Numbered from the stretch's first letter, positions 1 through 9,974 are shown. The stretch is DNA of 64,000 nucleotides from Melieria omissa (GCA_963971225.1 OZ020269.1:45343264-45407263), one strand, 5' to 3'. The notes: generated by a model from the letters alone, not told the origin. Numbers and translations: made by a program.

Positions 1-276
1 GACGCAAGTTCGAATTCTGCATGTAGTAACACCTAAAAAAAATAACGGGAAACTCGTTTTCTCTTTCGGTGGCTGTCCTCTCAGTTGGAAATGGCAAACC
101 TCTGAGAGTAAAAATTGTCTATGAAAAAGCTCCCAACCTGCCGTTCGGAACCGGCATAAAACTGTAGGTCCCTTCCACCCGCGTACAAAATTCACACGCA
201 CAACACGGGTGGTTGCGGGAAGCTAGGCTTTAGTCTCGCGTAAGCGGGCTGTCGTGCCAATCAATTATTATTATTA
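1..276 (+). mobile_element. 3' end of a non-LTR retrotransposon with (TTA)n tail
   Basis: No long reading frame is present. The segment has the look of a fly non-LTR 3' UTR, with an AACTGTAGGTCCC-type motif near 160, and ends in a short ATTATTATTATTATT run at about 264-278. Immediately after the run the sequence becomes CsRn1-type gag on the opposite strand, cut in mid-frame. This fits a non-LTR element inserted into that gag with its tail pointing right. The clade is not determined; the 5' part lies outside the window. Confidence 0.5.
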
Positions 277-612
277 TTACTTATCCGATTTGGGAGGGAA
301 CTTCAAAATGTCCGAGATCTCGAAAAGCGAATCAGAGTCCAGCGCCGTGATCACCAGATTGTACTTGTTGCTATCTGAAGAAATTCTGCACGCCTGGAAC
401 ATGGCCTCTACCTGGACGAACCACAACTCTGCATTACTTGCCCAAAATGGGGGCAAACGGCAATAATTGACTGCATCAACGTTGTGGGAGTCCAGCGCTG
501 GCGCCGAATTTGTTGCGCTCATGGTGGGCTGGCTCAGTTGCTTTGGGCGCGCTCCGTTTGTGTTCACGTCTTCATCGTTTGACTTAGGTGGAGGCGAATG
601 TGTGAGCGACAT
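277..612 (-). pseudogene. Gag N-terminal fragment, CsRn1-like Ty3/gypsy element
   Basis: The 111-residue frame starts with a true ATG at 612 and carries the stretch LPPFWASNAELWFVQVEAMF (about residues 53-72). This is the conserved N-terminal Gag domain (DUF7041 type) of CsRn1-clade Ty3/gypsy elements in insects. It stops abruptly at 277, where the poly-TTA tail of another retroelement begins, so the rest of gag-pol is missing. The upstream primer-binding site and LTR at 646-1097 belong to the same element. Gag would package element RNA; this copy is dead. Confidence 0.65.
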
Positions 613-645
613 TTTTTATAAATTTTAGTTAATTGTTCTTAAAAC

Positions 646-655
646 GGGGTCACCA
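646..655 (-). other. Primer-binding site, tRNA-Trp type
   Basis: Read on the minus strand this is TGGTGACCCC, one base downstream of the LTR end ...CCCTACA. CsRn1-clade elements are known to prime from tRNA-Trp with this 3' complement, which agrees with the adjacent gag. Confidence 0.5.
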
Positions 656-656
656 C

Positions 657-1097
657 TGTAGGGCTAGTTGCCTCTAACGAAATGAAACGCGAGCTTGCAC
701 GTTGTAACAACTTATCTTTTATTATAAAATGCTGCAAAAAGAATAACGGTTGCCGGCGTGACTGCAGCGCACTGCCTACTCCTATAAAAACATTTCGTTG
801 TGTTTGAATTTGCTGAGTTGCTGACAGACAGCATTGCCAGCAATACATTTAGAGAGGGCATTGCCGCCACACGCCTCCGCTCGTAGCGCCATCTGTTGTG
901 AGGAGGTTACAGCAGAATGGTTGGGGACCTCGCTAGGATCAGGTTGGTGCGCGCTGTTTTCGCAGTTGTCCGCTTCCCCTTGCAGATATCGCTCGTGCTC
1001 ATGTTTTTGCGTAACTGTTTATTTATTTGCTTTTTATCAGCCGCACAGCGCATAATTGCGCGTTCTATTGCGTGGAAGCAATATATATATATATACA
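657..1097 (-). repeat. 5' LTR of the CsRn1-like element
   Basis: On the plus strand the block opens TGTAGGGC and is best closed by ...ATATATACA at 1097, giving TGTA...TACA inverted ends. It lies directly outside the primer-binding site and gag start. There is no second LTR in the window, so the outer boundary rests only on the terminal inversion. An (AT)n run occupies about 1081-1094. Confidence 0.45.
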
Positions 1098-1266
1098 GGG
1101 TATAAAAATATTTGGATCACTTGATTACACTTTTTTTCGGCTGTGACACTTTTTTTGCGACTTTTTAAAATTTTTCAACTTTTTTATAAAAAAAAGGCCT
1201 ATTTTTAAAATGTCAGGTGGCATCGGTATCTAGAAAAGGTCAATTTGACACAAGTCGCACAACGGC

Positions 1267-1586
1267 AACACTGATGAGCTGTATAAGGACATGGACGTAG
1301 CGCAGCGAATTAGCATCCAGCAGCTTCGCTTGCTCGGTCATCTCTGCCGTATGGACGACGAAGCTCCGGCGAAAAAGGTATTCGATGCGATAGTTGGGAG
1401 TCGATGGCGAAGAGGGAGGCCATGTCTCCGGTAAAAGGATCAAGTTGAAGATTCCCTGTTATTCCTTTGTGTGACCAACTGGAGAAGGCGCGTGCAAAAC
1501 AGAGGCGCCTGGAGAAAAGTTTTCCGGCAGGTCGTAACCCGATAACGGGTTGTTATGGCCAGTTAAGTAAGTAAGTAAGTAAGTTG
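1267..1586 (+). pseudogene. 3' end of an RTE-type non-LTR retrotransposon with (TAAG)n tail
   Basis: From 1267 the frame reads LRLLGHLCRMDDEAPAKKVF and then RWRRGRPCLR. It hits a stop at 1432 and continues in another frame with VTNWRRRVQNRGAW before a terminal stop. GHxxRMDEDAPA, RRGRP and NWRR are the usual C-terminal residues of RTE-like reverse transcriptase proteins in insects. The segment ends in a TAAGTAAGTAAG tail near 1563-1585, the short tandem tail typical of RTE insertions. It is 5' truncated and frameshifted. Confidence 0.65.
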
Positions 1587-2111
1587 TCTTTTAAAAGTTC
1601 CGTCCGAAAAAAATGATTTTGAAAACACACTAACACATACAAATTTTAGACGGCTGTAACTTTTAAAAGGCAACTAACTTTGCAAGACCCAGCTAGGCTT
1701 TTGTTACTCTATACCAATACTACTGGGTTTTCAGAAGTTTAGGTAATATTCTAAAATTCCTCTCGGATACTGGATTTACGCACGAACTGTAGGTCCATAA
1801 AAAGCGTTCAATGGATCTTCTAGATCGCAGTGCACTATCCCCATCAATAATAATAATGAATGAAAAAGTTTATGAAGTATTTTCTCTTTAGTCAATTCAA
1901 TGTCAGTCTCTGCTAAGGACTTGCTGATTGCAGTTCATATCCAGGTATTCTTTATGATACCTTTCGGGTATTATCCTCTTTTCACATATACTTTTTAGAT
2001 TTCACACATTTAGCACATTTTTGGTTTTATTTCGATGCGAATGTCGTTGTGCGCCACAACTGTTGCCTCGGTTGTGTTGAATAATGTGTCTTTTTTCGAT
2101 ATAAATGTATA
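1587..2111. other. Intergenic, no gene seen
   Basis: AT-rich sequence without a credible reading frame. An inverted repeat of about 23 bases links 1582-1604 (AGTTGTCTTTTAAAAGTT) to 1650-1675, which may be the remnant of a small TIR element. A short AATAATAATAATGAATG stretch at about 1845 follows an ACTGTAGGTCC motif and could be another non-LTR tail. Both readings are weak. Confidence 0.4.
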
Positions 2112-3422
2112 CTACTGTGATCAAACTGAAAGGTGAATTTTGTTATATTTTTAAAATCTTTATTTATTCTTGCAAATCCATTTCATCTCCATCAAAGTAA
2201 TCCCCTCCCGCTGCAATACACTTATGCCAACGAATTTTCCATTCATCATAGCACTTGGAAAAATCCTCCGTCGGGATGGCCATCAGAGCCTTCTTCGATT
2301 CAGCTTTTATCTCCTCAATTGAGTCAAAACGGTGTCCTCGGAGTGGTCTTTTGAGATTGCTGAACAGCCAGAAGTCACACGGGGCCAAATCAGGCGAATA
2401 CGGTGCTTGCGGAACGATATTTGTTGAATTTTTGGCGAAATGATCACGAAGAACCAATGCAGTATGAGATGGTGCATTATCGTGGTGCAAAAACCAAGAG
2501 TTGCCGGCCCACAATTCTGGCCTCTTGAGGTGAAAAGCTTCACGTAAGCGGCGCATAACGCTCAAATAATATTCCTTGTTGACAGTTTGGCCAGGCGGAA
2601 GGAATTCATAATGCACCACACCACGATAATCAAAGAAAACTGTCAACATGACCTTGATTTTTGAGCGAATTTGCCGCGATTTTTTTGGTCTTGGCTCACC
2701 TTTTGCACGATATTTACTCGATTGATCGGTTGTTTCGGGATTGTAAGCGTAGACCCAAGTCTCATCTCCAGTTATGATGCGTTTCATTACGTTTTGATAG
2801 TCAGAAAGCATTGTTTCACAGATGTTAACACGACGGTCTTTTTCGAAAAAATTGAGTGTTTTTGGAACCATTCGAGATTTGACTCTTCTCAAGCCCAATT
2901 CGTCTTTCAAAATTGCCTGCACCGATCCAAATGATATGCCCAAACTATCAGCAATGTCTCTAATAGTTAATCGACGATTTTCAAGCACCATTTCTTTGAC
3001 TTGTTTGACGTGATGTTCATCAGTCGATGGTTTTGGCCGATTTGACACCACATTTTTCTCAACACTCTCACGACCGGCTTTGAACTCGTTATACCACTTG
3101 TAAACACTTTTAGAAGACAGAGTTTGATCACCAAAGGCTTTTTGCAACATCCTCAACGTTTCTGCAGGCGAAATTTCATTCCGCAAACAAAATTTAATGC
3201 AACTTCTTTGTTCAATAAATTCAGACATAGTAAAAATCGAAGAATTCACTTTTAGAGCCTCACAAAACGACGCGTATCTCAAATACTAATGAATATTTTG
3301 ACGTGAAATTTAGCATAGATGTCACTAACAGTGCTACCAACTTACAGAAACAAAAAATTTACCGATTCGAAAAACCCGCGGAGTTTAAATTAAAAATTCA
3401 CCTTTCAGTTTGATCACAGAAG
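2112..3422 (-). mobile_element. Complete mariner transposon
   Basis: The 1311-bp element is bounded by about 30-bp inverted repeats. The left end opens CTACTGTGATCAAACTG (2112-2141) and the right end is its complement (3393-3422) with one mismatch. TA dinucleotides at 2110-2111 and 3423-3424 are the target duplication. It holds one intact transposase gene on the minus strand. Length, TIRs, TA target and coding content are those of an autonomous mariner. Confidence 0.93.
2164..3228 (-). CDS. Mariner transposase, intact, 354 aa
   Basis: Catalyses cut-and-paste transposition of mariner DNA at TA sites in the nucleus. The first ATG of the frame is at 3228 (MSEFIEQRSC), giving 354 residues, normal for the family; an upstream TTG extension was not used. 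The N-terminal half holds the paired helix-turn-helix DNA-binding region (about residues 1-120). Catalytic acidic residues are D155 (TGDETWVYAY), D250 (HHDNAPSHT) and D285 (SPDLAPCDFWLF). D250 and D285 are 34 residues apart, the mariner D,D34D signature. No stop or frameshift is visible, so the protein may be functional. Expression cannot be judged from sequence. Confidence 0.92.
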   Translation of the reverse strand: MSEFIEQRSCIKFCLRNEISPAETLRMLQKAFGDQTLSSKSVYKWYNEFKAGRESVEKNVVSNRPKPSTDEHHVKQVKEMVLENRRLTIRDIADSLGISFGSVQAILKDELGLRRVKSRMVPKTLNFFEKDRRVNICETMLSDYQNVMKRIITGDETWVYAYNPETTDQSSKYRAKGEPRPKKSRQIRSKIKVMLTVFFDYRGVVHYEFLPPGQTVNKEYYLSVMRRLREAFHLKRPELWAGNSWFLHHDNAPSHTALVLRDHFAKNSTNIVPQAPYSPDLAPCDFWLFSNLKRPLRGHRFDSIEEIKAESKKALMAIPTEDFSKCYDEWKIRWHKCIAAGGDYFDGDEMDLQE

Positions 3423-3610
3423 TATACCTCGTACCTTAGTTGGAAAGAAACTCCTTGAAATTTCATTTCAACATTTGAAATTTTCTGACTTTGAAGCCCT
3501 ATTACAAACAGCAAACTAAATTTCAAAAGCGGTTTGCGGATTCGAGTTTAGTAATTTAATTAAATTAATTATTCAACAACACTGTGCTTTAAATTTATTC
3601 TCAAACATAG

Positions 3611-4034
3611 TGTTACGAATACTACGTCCAGTGGGCTGTTACGTATCACTGGATTGTGTAATTTGAAAATGAAACAACGTTAATTATTCCAACGCAGCCA
3701 CTTCAAAACCAACTGTCACTTTATTATTCACAGTTTTACACTTTACTGTTCGTACACTTAAGTATTTGCTGAATTCCTCCGTGTGGCAACTTCACTTGTC
3801 AAAACCAGACTGACTCGCTGCGCCGCATCCGGCTGCCTTTTATACCTGTCCGGCCATCGCGCAGATCGTTCTGGCACATTCCCGAGTGGACTAAAGGTTT
3901 CCCTGATGATCGCGACCATCGTTGCCAGATTGGACTAAAAGTTATTATCGCGGCCGTCGTTGCCACATTGAATTATAGCACGGCGCGAAGCGGCAGGGTT
4001 GCTTTGCACAGCGACAGACTGTCTTATCGTTACA
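3611..4034 (-). repeat. 3' LTR of gypsy-A
   Basis: 424 bp on the plus strand from TGTTACGAATAC to TCTTATCGTTACA. It matches the LTR at 9030-9378 almost base for base over its first 349 bp. ATAG at 3607-3610 is the presumed target duplication. A purine-rich tract adjoins its inner end on the minus strand (GTGGTGGGCAG). Confidence 0.9.
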
Positions 4035-4045
4035 CTGCCCACCAC

Positions 4046-5056
4046 TTAGACTTGTTCGTCCCGAACAAGTGCCGAGGCTCCGCTGTGATGAGGCGCCAGA
4101 CGCTCCAAATGGACTACCTTCAGCTTAGCGCCTCTATTGCTGCAACGTTGAATCCGGTATACCACGTCGTTAATCCTAGTCACGACTTCGTACGGTCCTT
4201 CCCATGACGCTTGAAGTTTCGGAGACAAACCTTTCCTCTGCTGCGGGTTGTAGAGCATTACCAGATCGCCTTCTTGGAACCCTGCTGAGTTGGCCCGTAG
4301 ATCGTATCTGGCTTTCGCCTTATCGCTGACCAGTGAGTGATGTCGTGGCGTGCGGTGCTGACCTATACGCCAACAGGAACAGGGGGATATGCGTGTCCCA
4401 ATCCTTTGATTCCTGCCTACCACTTTCCGCAGGTATTCCTCCAGTGTCCAGTTAAAGCGTTCCACCATGCCGTCGGACTGTGGGTGCAAAGGAGTGGTAC
4501 GCGTTTTCTTTATCCCCAGCAGCCCACACACTTCCTTGAACACCGCAGACTCGAAATTCCGGCCTTGATCTGAGTGCAACTCCAACGGAACTCCAAACCT
4601 GGCTACCCAGTTGTTTACCAGCTTTTCCGAGATCGTAGTGGCCTCCTGGTTAGGAATAGGGTACACTTCGGGCCATTTGCTGAAGTAATCCATTACAACC
4701 AGCACATATTTGTTGCCTTGACTGCTAGTTGGGAATGGGCCGGCGACGTCCATAGCAATCCGCTCGAAGGGCGCTCCCACGTTGTACTGCTACATGCGGC
4801 CTCGAGATCTTCTGGTCGGCCCTTTCGCGGCTGAACATCGGTCGCAGCTCTTAATCCACTCGGCTACAGACTCCTGACATCCTACCCAGTAGAATCGTCT
4901 TTTTATTTTGGCGACGGTTTTGGTGATGCCTAGGTGCCCTCCACTGGAGTCGTTATGGTATGCCTCAATGACATCGTCGATTCTGCATTTCGGCACTACC
5001 ATTAGGGAGTTGCTGGTCCGGCCATCCTTCATTCCTTCAGCCGCAGACTTTTCCAC
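4046..5056 (-). pseudogene. gypsy-A integrase, broken
   Basis: Integrase joins element cDNA to chromosomal DNA. The zinc-binding region (HLGITKTVAKIKRRFYWVG ... CDRCSAAKG) lies in 4790-5056. A TAG at about 4787-4789 interrupts the same frame before the core begins (APFERIAMDVAGPFP). The core shows D (MDVAGP), D (LHSDQGRNFES) and E (HPQSDGMVERFN). Near 4370-4400 the frame is scrambled and sequence is missing where the conserved helix before the C-terminal domain should be. The chromatin-proximal end (LYNPQQRKGLSPKLQASWEG, then VVHLERLAPH) is present. This is a non-functional relic. Confidence 0.85.
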
Positions 5057-7062
5057 TGTGCCCAGTAAGCCTTCGCGATCGGGCTTTCACCGGCCATCTC
5101 CTGCCAGTCTGGACGTGCGCCTTGCTCCTTACCTTCGACGATTTTCGCGAGATCCGCATCCTCACGCTGGTCTTTTTGTAGCCTCTCCTCAGACCACTCT
5201 TCCTCTGGCATGACGCTGACCAACCGGACGTCCACTATCTGCCTGCATTCGACTTTGCACGGACGGCGGGACAAGGCATCGGCATTTCCATGGCTACTGC
5301 CCTTGCGATGCTCTATCGTGTAGTCGTAGCTCTGCAGTCGCTCGATCCACCGCGCCAATTGCCCTTCAGGATCCTTAAAGTTCAGGAGCCATCTCAATGC
5401 CGCATGATCTGTGCGCAGGCGAAACCTTTGTCCATACAGATATTTGTGGAAGTGTTTTACGCAGTCCAATACCGCCAGCAGTTCTCTCCGTGTCACACAG
5501 TAGTTGCGTTCCGGTTTCGATAGAACCCTACTATAGTACGCTATCACTTGTTCCTGGCCGTCTATTATCTGTGATAGCACACCGCCAATACTATTCCCGC
5601 TTGCATCTGTATCCAGCACAAACATCTCCCCAAGCACGAGGAAGGCCAGAATTGGAGCACTGCACAGTTTTTCCTTCAGGCGTGCAAAAGCCTGTTCCTG
5701 ATCCTCGTTCCACTCGAAAGCTTGGCCCTTTTTCGTCAGTTTGTGCAGGCTGCTGGCTATGTTCGCGAATCCCGGAACAAATCGGCGGTAGTATGTGCAC
5801 AGGCCCAGGAAACTGCGGAGTTCGTGTAGATTGCGTGGCCGGGGCCACTCCTTCACCGCCGTGATTTTGCCTTCATCCGTATGTACTCCGCGGGCGGAAA
5901 CCGTATGACCCAGATACTTGACCTCCTTTTGGAACAGCGAGCACTTCTTTGGGTTGAGTTTAAGCCCGGCTTCTCGTATCCGCTCGAATACCTCCTCCAG
6001 CTTTCCCAGGTGGTCGTCGAAGCTTTTACCCATCACGATTATGTCGTCGAGGTACACCAGGCACGTCCGCCAATGCAGCCCTTTTAGCACGCGTTCCATT
6101 AGCCGCTCGAATGTTGCTGGTGCGTTGCAGAGTCCAAACGGCATGACGGTGAACTGCCACAAACCATCGCCAACACTGAAAGCCGTTTTCTCCTTGTCCT
6201 TGTCTGCAAGCTCTACCTGCCAATAGCCGCTGCGTAAGTCGAGTGTGGAGAACCACTGCGTGCCTGACAGTGTGTCCAGGGTGTCATCGATCCGAGGTAG
6301 TGGATAACTGTCCTTCTTGGTCACATCATTGAGCTGCCGATAGTCCACACAAAACCGGGTACTGCCATCTTTTTTCTTGACTAGCACGACCGGCGAGCAC
6401 CAGGGGCCCGAAGAAGGCTCTATGATCTTTTCTTTCCGCATGTTTTCGATCACATTTGTGACCTCTTCCCTCTTGGCCAGAGGAACTCGTCTTAGCGGTT
6501 GGCGAATCGGTTTTGCACTTCCGGTGTCGATGTTGTGCTTCACTATGGCTGTTCTTCCGCCTGCTTCTGCCGCAAATATTGACCCGTAGTGCTGCAGGAG
6601 TGACCTCGCCTTCTGTTTCTGCTTGGCCGTCAACTCGCTGCTCCACTGGTTCTCCTGCAGTATGGCGTCCATGTTAACACCGCTCTTCTTATTACCTCCA
6701 GGCGGGCTACTCTCGCAATTGACCACTGCTACAGCTTCCTTACACTCGCCAATTACCTCGTATTTCCCGACATATCTGGGAGCATTCAGGGGGTTCAGTA
6801 TTCTAACTGGTATTCTGCCATTCTTCGGTTCCACTAATGTACGTCCGATGATGATGTTGTCGTGTCCTTGTTTCGGTGCTTCTACAGCCCGCAGCCGACT
6901 CGTCCCATCGTCCTCGTCCACCTTTGCCCACACAATCGCCTCAGAATTCGCTGGTATCCTCCTGTGTTGACACGATACAACCTTCCTTACCGCCACGCTT
7001 CGCTCATAGCCGGTGTGCAGCGGGAATTCAACGTTGGCATATATCAGCACATTTTCCTTCAT
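5029..7062 (-). CDS. gypsy-A reverse transcriptase and RNase H region
   Basis: Copies element RNA into DNA and degrades the RNA strand in cytoplasmic particles. The 677-residue frame shows RT motifs FCVDYRQLND, DLRSGYWQVEL, MPFGLCNAPATFERLM and the catalytic YLDDIIV. RNase H follows (FVLDTDASGNSIGGVLSQ, RRELLAVLDCVKHF, LRTDHAALRWLL) and then ADALSRRP. It is out of frame with protease upstream, at a purine-rich tract near 7060-7085, and with integrase downstream near 5040. The RT-RNase H domains are open, but pol as a whole is broken. Confidence 0.9.
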   Translation of the reverse strand: MKENVLIYANVEFPLHTGYERSVAVRKVVSCQHRRIPANSEAIVWAKVDEDDGTSRLRAVEAPKQGHDNIIIGRTLVEPKNGRIPVRILNPLNAPRYVGKYEVIGECKEAVAVVNCESSPPGGNKKSGVNMDAILQENQWSSELTAKQKQKARSLLQHYGSIFAAEAGGRTAIVKHNIDTGSAKPIRQPLRRVPLAKREEVTNVIENMRKEKIIEPSSGPWCSPVVLVKKKDGSTRFCVDYRQLNDVTKKDSYPLPRIDDTLDTLSGTQWFSTLDLRSGYWQVELADKDKEKTAFSVGDGLWQFTVMPFGLCNAPATFERLMERVLKGLHWRTCLVYLDDIIVMGKSFDDHLGKLEEVFERIREAGLKLNPKKCSLFQKEVKYLGHTVSARGVHTDEGKITAVKEWPRPRNLHELRSFLGLCTYYRRFVPGFANIASSLHKLTKKGQAFEWNEDQEQAFARLKEKLCSAPILAFLVLGEMFVLDTDASGNSIGGVLSQIIDGQEQVIAYYSRVLSKPERNYCVTRRELLAVLDCVKHFHKYLYGQRFRLRTDHAALRWLLNFKDPEGQLARWIERLQSYDYTIEHRKGSSHGNADALSRRPCKVECRQIVDVRLVSVMPEEEWSEERLQKDQREDADLAKIVEGKEQGARPDWQEMAGESPIAKAYWAQWKSLRLKE

Positions 7063-7340
7063 TTTCCTTTCCTTTCCTTCATCATGAAATCCACGCCGAT
7101 AATCACGTCGTCCATTATATCCGCGACGATGAACTCATGTTCCAGGCTGCTGGTACCGATAGCAATCGTTTTTGTAACTTTCCCTCTTACCGGCGCGCGC
7201 TCGTCAGTCGCAGTCCGCAGCTGTATGCCATGTAGCGGTTCCCAGTTCTTCAGCAGCTTCCTTTTTATGATCGAATATGACGCTCCAGTATCCAGTGTCA
7301 ACACGAACAACTTTCCATCTATCCTTCCTTCAATTGTCAA
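7059..7340 (-). CDS. gypsy-A aspartic protease
   Basis: A retropepsin-type protease that would cut Gag-Pol. The active-site motif is TLDTGASYSIIK, followed by a flap-like region and the second conserved VIIGVDFMM. It lies between gag (ends 7430) and RT, in a different frame from both. The gag-protease shift could be a programmed frameshift, whereas the shift into RT coincides with a repetitive GGAAAGGAAAGG tract and looks like an indel. Confidence 0.8.
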   Translation of the reverse strand: MTIEGRIDGKLFVLTLDTGASYSIIKRKLLKNWEPLHGIQLRTATDERAPVRGKVTKTIAIGTSSLEHEFIVADIMDDVIIGVDFMMKERKGK

Positions 7341-7429
7341 GCTGCTGGGCTGTCGTTTCAGCTGTGAGACAAGGATGGTGGGGCGGCAGATTGTGGGGAT
7401 CAGCTCACGCCCCTTTGGGCTGACCCGGT

Positions 7430-8944
7430 TTAGTTTAACGGCTCCTCGTCCTCAGCCCTGCGCTTGTTGGCTGAGCCCCTATTGTCAGTATTCCTCGCTT
7501 CAGGCGATTGCGATCGAGAACGGGAACGCCTTTTTCGTTGACGGCAGTCTCGCGATATGTGGCCCTGCTTGCCACATACCCAGCAAACAACTCCAGAGGG
7601 GACCACCCGTGGCCTGCCCGGTGGCTCAGAGCTTATTGCCTGGATCGCAATGTCGTCGTCCGGCTGGATCTGGCGTATCCTCGCAGGTGCATACCGAGTG
7701 CTCCCAATCCATGTCGCCTCATATGTCATCGCGCTGGTCACCGTCTCCCTAAATGTCGGCTTGCCCATCATCAACGCACTGCGACGTGTTTCTGGATCAT
7801 GAAGACCTTCAATAAACGACTCAATCTTCATCCTCTCGAGATCATCAGCACCAAGTTTTGGGTAGCACAACTGTACGAGCCGCTCAATGTCTGCTGCATA
7901 TGTCTGCAGCGCCTCGTTGGCTCTTTGCTTGCGGTTCTTCAGCTCACAGTAATATAGCGCATGGTTGTGCTCGTTGCTATACTTCGCTGCCAACGCTCTC
8001 ATGATGGCACCGTAATCACTTCTTAAACATTCTGGAACTGATTTGATCACCTCGGCCGCAGGACCTTTCAGCGCCAGTGCCAACCTCCGACCTTTCCTGA
8101 TATCTGTCCACTGATTTTCCAAAGCAGCTAAGTCGAATTGCAATTTAAATGTATCGAACGGCGCAGCACCATCATAAGTAGGCACTTCTGTTCTGGCAGC
8201 AAAACCGTCCTGAACCGGTGGCAAACATTCTCGTGGCTGTACCTCTCGAAGCCGTTCGTCTATCTTTCTGTGCATCGAATCTTTCAGACTATCAACTCGT
8301 TTGTTCAGGGAATCATCCAGGTCGTCGACTCGTTTATCCAAGTGCTCTACCCGCGTCTCCAGGTGCTCGACTTTCCCATTAATCCTGTCTGAGATTTCCT
8401 CCACTTTCTGCTCCAAGCGCGCAGAGTTTTCCTGAAGCTTGACTTCCATTCGATCTGACACTTGCGCCGATATTTCATGGGACACCGTTTCCATTTTCGC
8501 TGCCATCTCTTGATTCGCAGTTTCCATTTTCGCTGCCATCCGCGCCGACATTTCACGATTTTCACGATTTGCAGTCTCGACTTTTGCCGAAATTTCGAGA
8601 TTCGTAGTTTCCAGCTTCGCTGCCATTTCTCGATTCGCCGTTTCCATTTGCGCCGACATGCCTTTGAGTGCAGCCATTAGTTGGCTCATGTCCAACGCTT
8701 GTATTGGCGCAGCCGCTGCAGCTGTACTCTGTAGCGAAGCAGCACCCGCAGGCGACTCCTCCACCTTGGCCGACGCCTCTAGTTCTTGCGCTCCGAACTC
8801 GTGCACAGTCCAATCGACGCCTCGTGCCTCACATGCTTCTCGCAAGCGCAACTGCAATTCCACTTTTCCGCCAGCAGTCGGCAAATTCCAGGCAGCCAGC
8901 TCCTTCTTCAGCTGGTCCACCTTCAGCAACTCAAGTTTAACCAT
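7430..8944 (-). CDS. gypsy-A Gag with N-terminal SAP-like domain, 504 aa
   Basis: Structural protein that would assemble the element particle and bind its RNA. Starts at a true ATG (8944). Residues about 6-40 (LKVDQLKKELAAWNLP ... LQLRLREAC) fit a SAP-type helix-extension-helix, a DNA/chromatin-binding fold that is unusual at this position. Residues about 90-230 form a long coiled coil of degenerate repeats (METANREMAAKLE, MAAKMETANQEMAAKMET). A retrotransposon Gag capsid region follows (about 250-400), then the zinc knuckle CWVCGKQGHISRDC and an RS/KR-rich tail. No stop is visible. Confidence 0.87.
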   Translation of the reverse strand: MVKLELLKVDQLKKELAAWNLPTAGGKVELQLRLREACEARGVDWTVHEFGAQELEASAKVEESPAGAASLQSTAAAAAPIQALDMSQLMAALKGMSAQMETANREMAAKLETTNLEISAKVETANRENREMSARMAAKMETANQEMAAKMETVSHEISAQVSDRMEVKLQENSARLEQKVEEISDRINGKVEHLETRVEHLDKRVDDLDDSLNKRVDSLKDSMHRKIDERLREVQPRECLPPVQDGFAARTEVPTYDGAAPFDTFKLQFDLAALENQWTDIRKGRRLALALKGPAAEVIKSVPECLRSDYGAIMRALAAKYSNEHNHALYYCELKNRKQRANEALQTYAADIERLVQLCYPKLGADDLERMKIESFIEGLHDPETRRSALMMGKPTFRETVTSAMTYEATWIGSTRYAPARIRQIQPDDDIAIQAISSEPPGRPRVVPSGVVCWVCGKQGHISRDCRQRKRRSRSRSQSPEARNTDNRGSANKRRAEDEEPLN

Positions 8945-9010
8945 GTCCGTGCTTTTATAATTTTATTTATTTAGTTATTTATTTCTTTGTTTATTTTCAA
9001 TTTTCCACAA

Positions 9011-9027
9011 TCCCACTTCTGACACCA
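9011..9027 (-). other. gypsy-A primer-binding site
   Basis: On the minus strand the sequence after the 5' LTR is TGGTGTCAGAAGTGGGA, two bases inside the LTR end. It resembles the 3' end complement of a leucine tRNA; the tRNA identity is from memory of tRNA ends and should be treated as likely, not proven. Confidence 0.6.
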
Positions 9028-9029
9028 AA

Positions 9030-9378
9030 TGTTACGAATACTACGTCCAGTGGGCTGTTACGTATCACTGGATTGTGTAATTTGAAAATGAAACAACTTT
9101 AATTATTCCAACGCAGCCAATTCAAAACCAACAGTCACTTTATTATTCACAGTTTTACACTTTACTGTTCGTACACTTAAGTATTTGCTGAATTCCTCCG
9201 TGTGGCAACTTCACTTGTCAAAACCAGACTGACTCGCTGCGCCGCATCCGGCTGCCTTTTATACCTGTCTGGCCATCGCGCAAATCGTTCTCGCACATTT
9301 CCGAGTGGACTAAAGGTTTCCCTGATGATCGCGACCATCGTTGCTAGATTGGACTAAAAGTTATTATCGCGGCCGTCG
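9030..9378 (-). repeat. 5' LTR of gypsy-A, cut at its outer end
   Basis: Matches 3611-3959 with about eight substitutions and then stops at ...GGCCGTCG, where foreign sequence (CACAGTGTAG...) begins. The final 28 LTR bases reappear at 32729-32756; about 47 bases between the two pieces are missing. Confidence 0.88.
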
Positions 9379-9974
9379 CACAGTGTAGTATTTTGCATAT
9401 CTAGCGGAACTTTATTCAATAATTCGAATGTAAAAAAAAATAAAATTTGATAATTACATAATAGCTAACACATTGAGGGATTCGATTCTGGTAGTATTTT
9501 CTGTTTTGCAAAATCACTTCACGAGCGATCATCTTGAATGTGCAGCTATTTGTATAAAAGAAAATTGTTCAAATTTGTGAGTCACTTGTAAATTAGATGT
9601 AATTCGAGATTATCACGGCGAACGCGCATATACAACCTCTGTTATTAGCTATCAGCACCTTTTTCGCCACCTTATCAGGTAAACTTGAATATCGTTATGT
9701 ATATTATTAGTGGTTACAGAGCAATTTATTCGGACATATAAAAATTTTTCAAAAGTTGTGATTTTGCTTTGAGTTTAAAAAAAATATCCGTGGGTATCCG
9801 ATTTAAAATGTCTCTTAATAACTGCTTTGGTTCATGGTTTTGAAGATTCAGTTAAATTTGGCTGCCCATATTTGCCCCACTCATACAAAATTTTTTTTCC
9901 TTGGTCTCTCCACGCTACCCGCGCTTTGAGTGATATATTATTTCAATTTCATTGATTACACTACTTGTACGAAC
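9379..9974. other. Left non-coding part of the old TIR transposon
   Basis: About 600 AT-rich bases with no credible reading frame. Apart from the inverted terminal similarity to 32698-32728, I see no further structure. Confidence 0.4.

Larger units (their letters stand above)
3611..9378 (-). mobile_element. Ty3/gypsy LTR retrotransposon gypsy-A (main body)
   Basis: Order on the minus strand: partial 5' LTR (9030-9378), primer-binding site, gag, protease, RT-RNase H, integrase, 3' LTR (3611-4034). The last 28 bases of the 5' LTR and the matching ATAG flank lie at 32729-32760, so the whole insertion originally spanned 3611-32756 and was split by later insertions. LTRs differ at about 8 of 349 comparable positions. 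Gag is open; pol has several breaks, so this copy is inactive. The exact Ty3/gypsy clade was not settled. Confidence 0.88.

Noticed and set aside
7508..8960. Plus-strand frames opposite gypsy-A gag
   Set aside because: They are shadows of the coding strand; the minus frame has a coherent Gag with a zinc knuckle.
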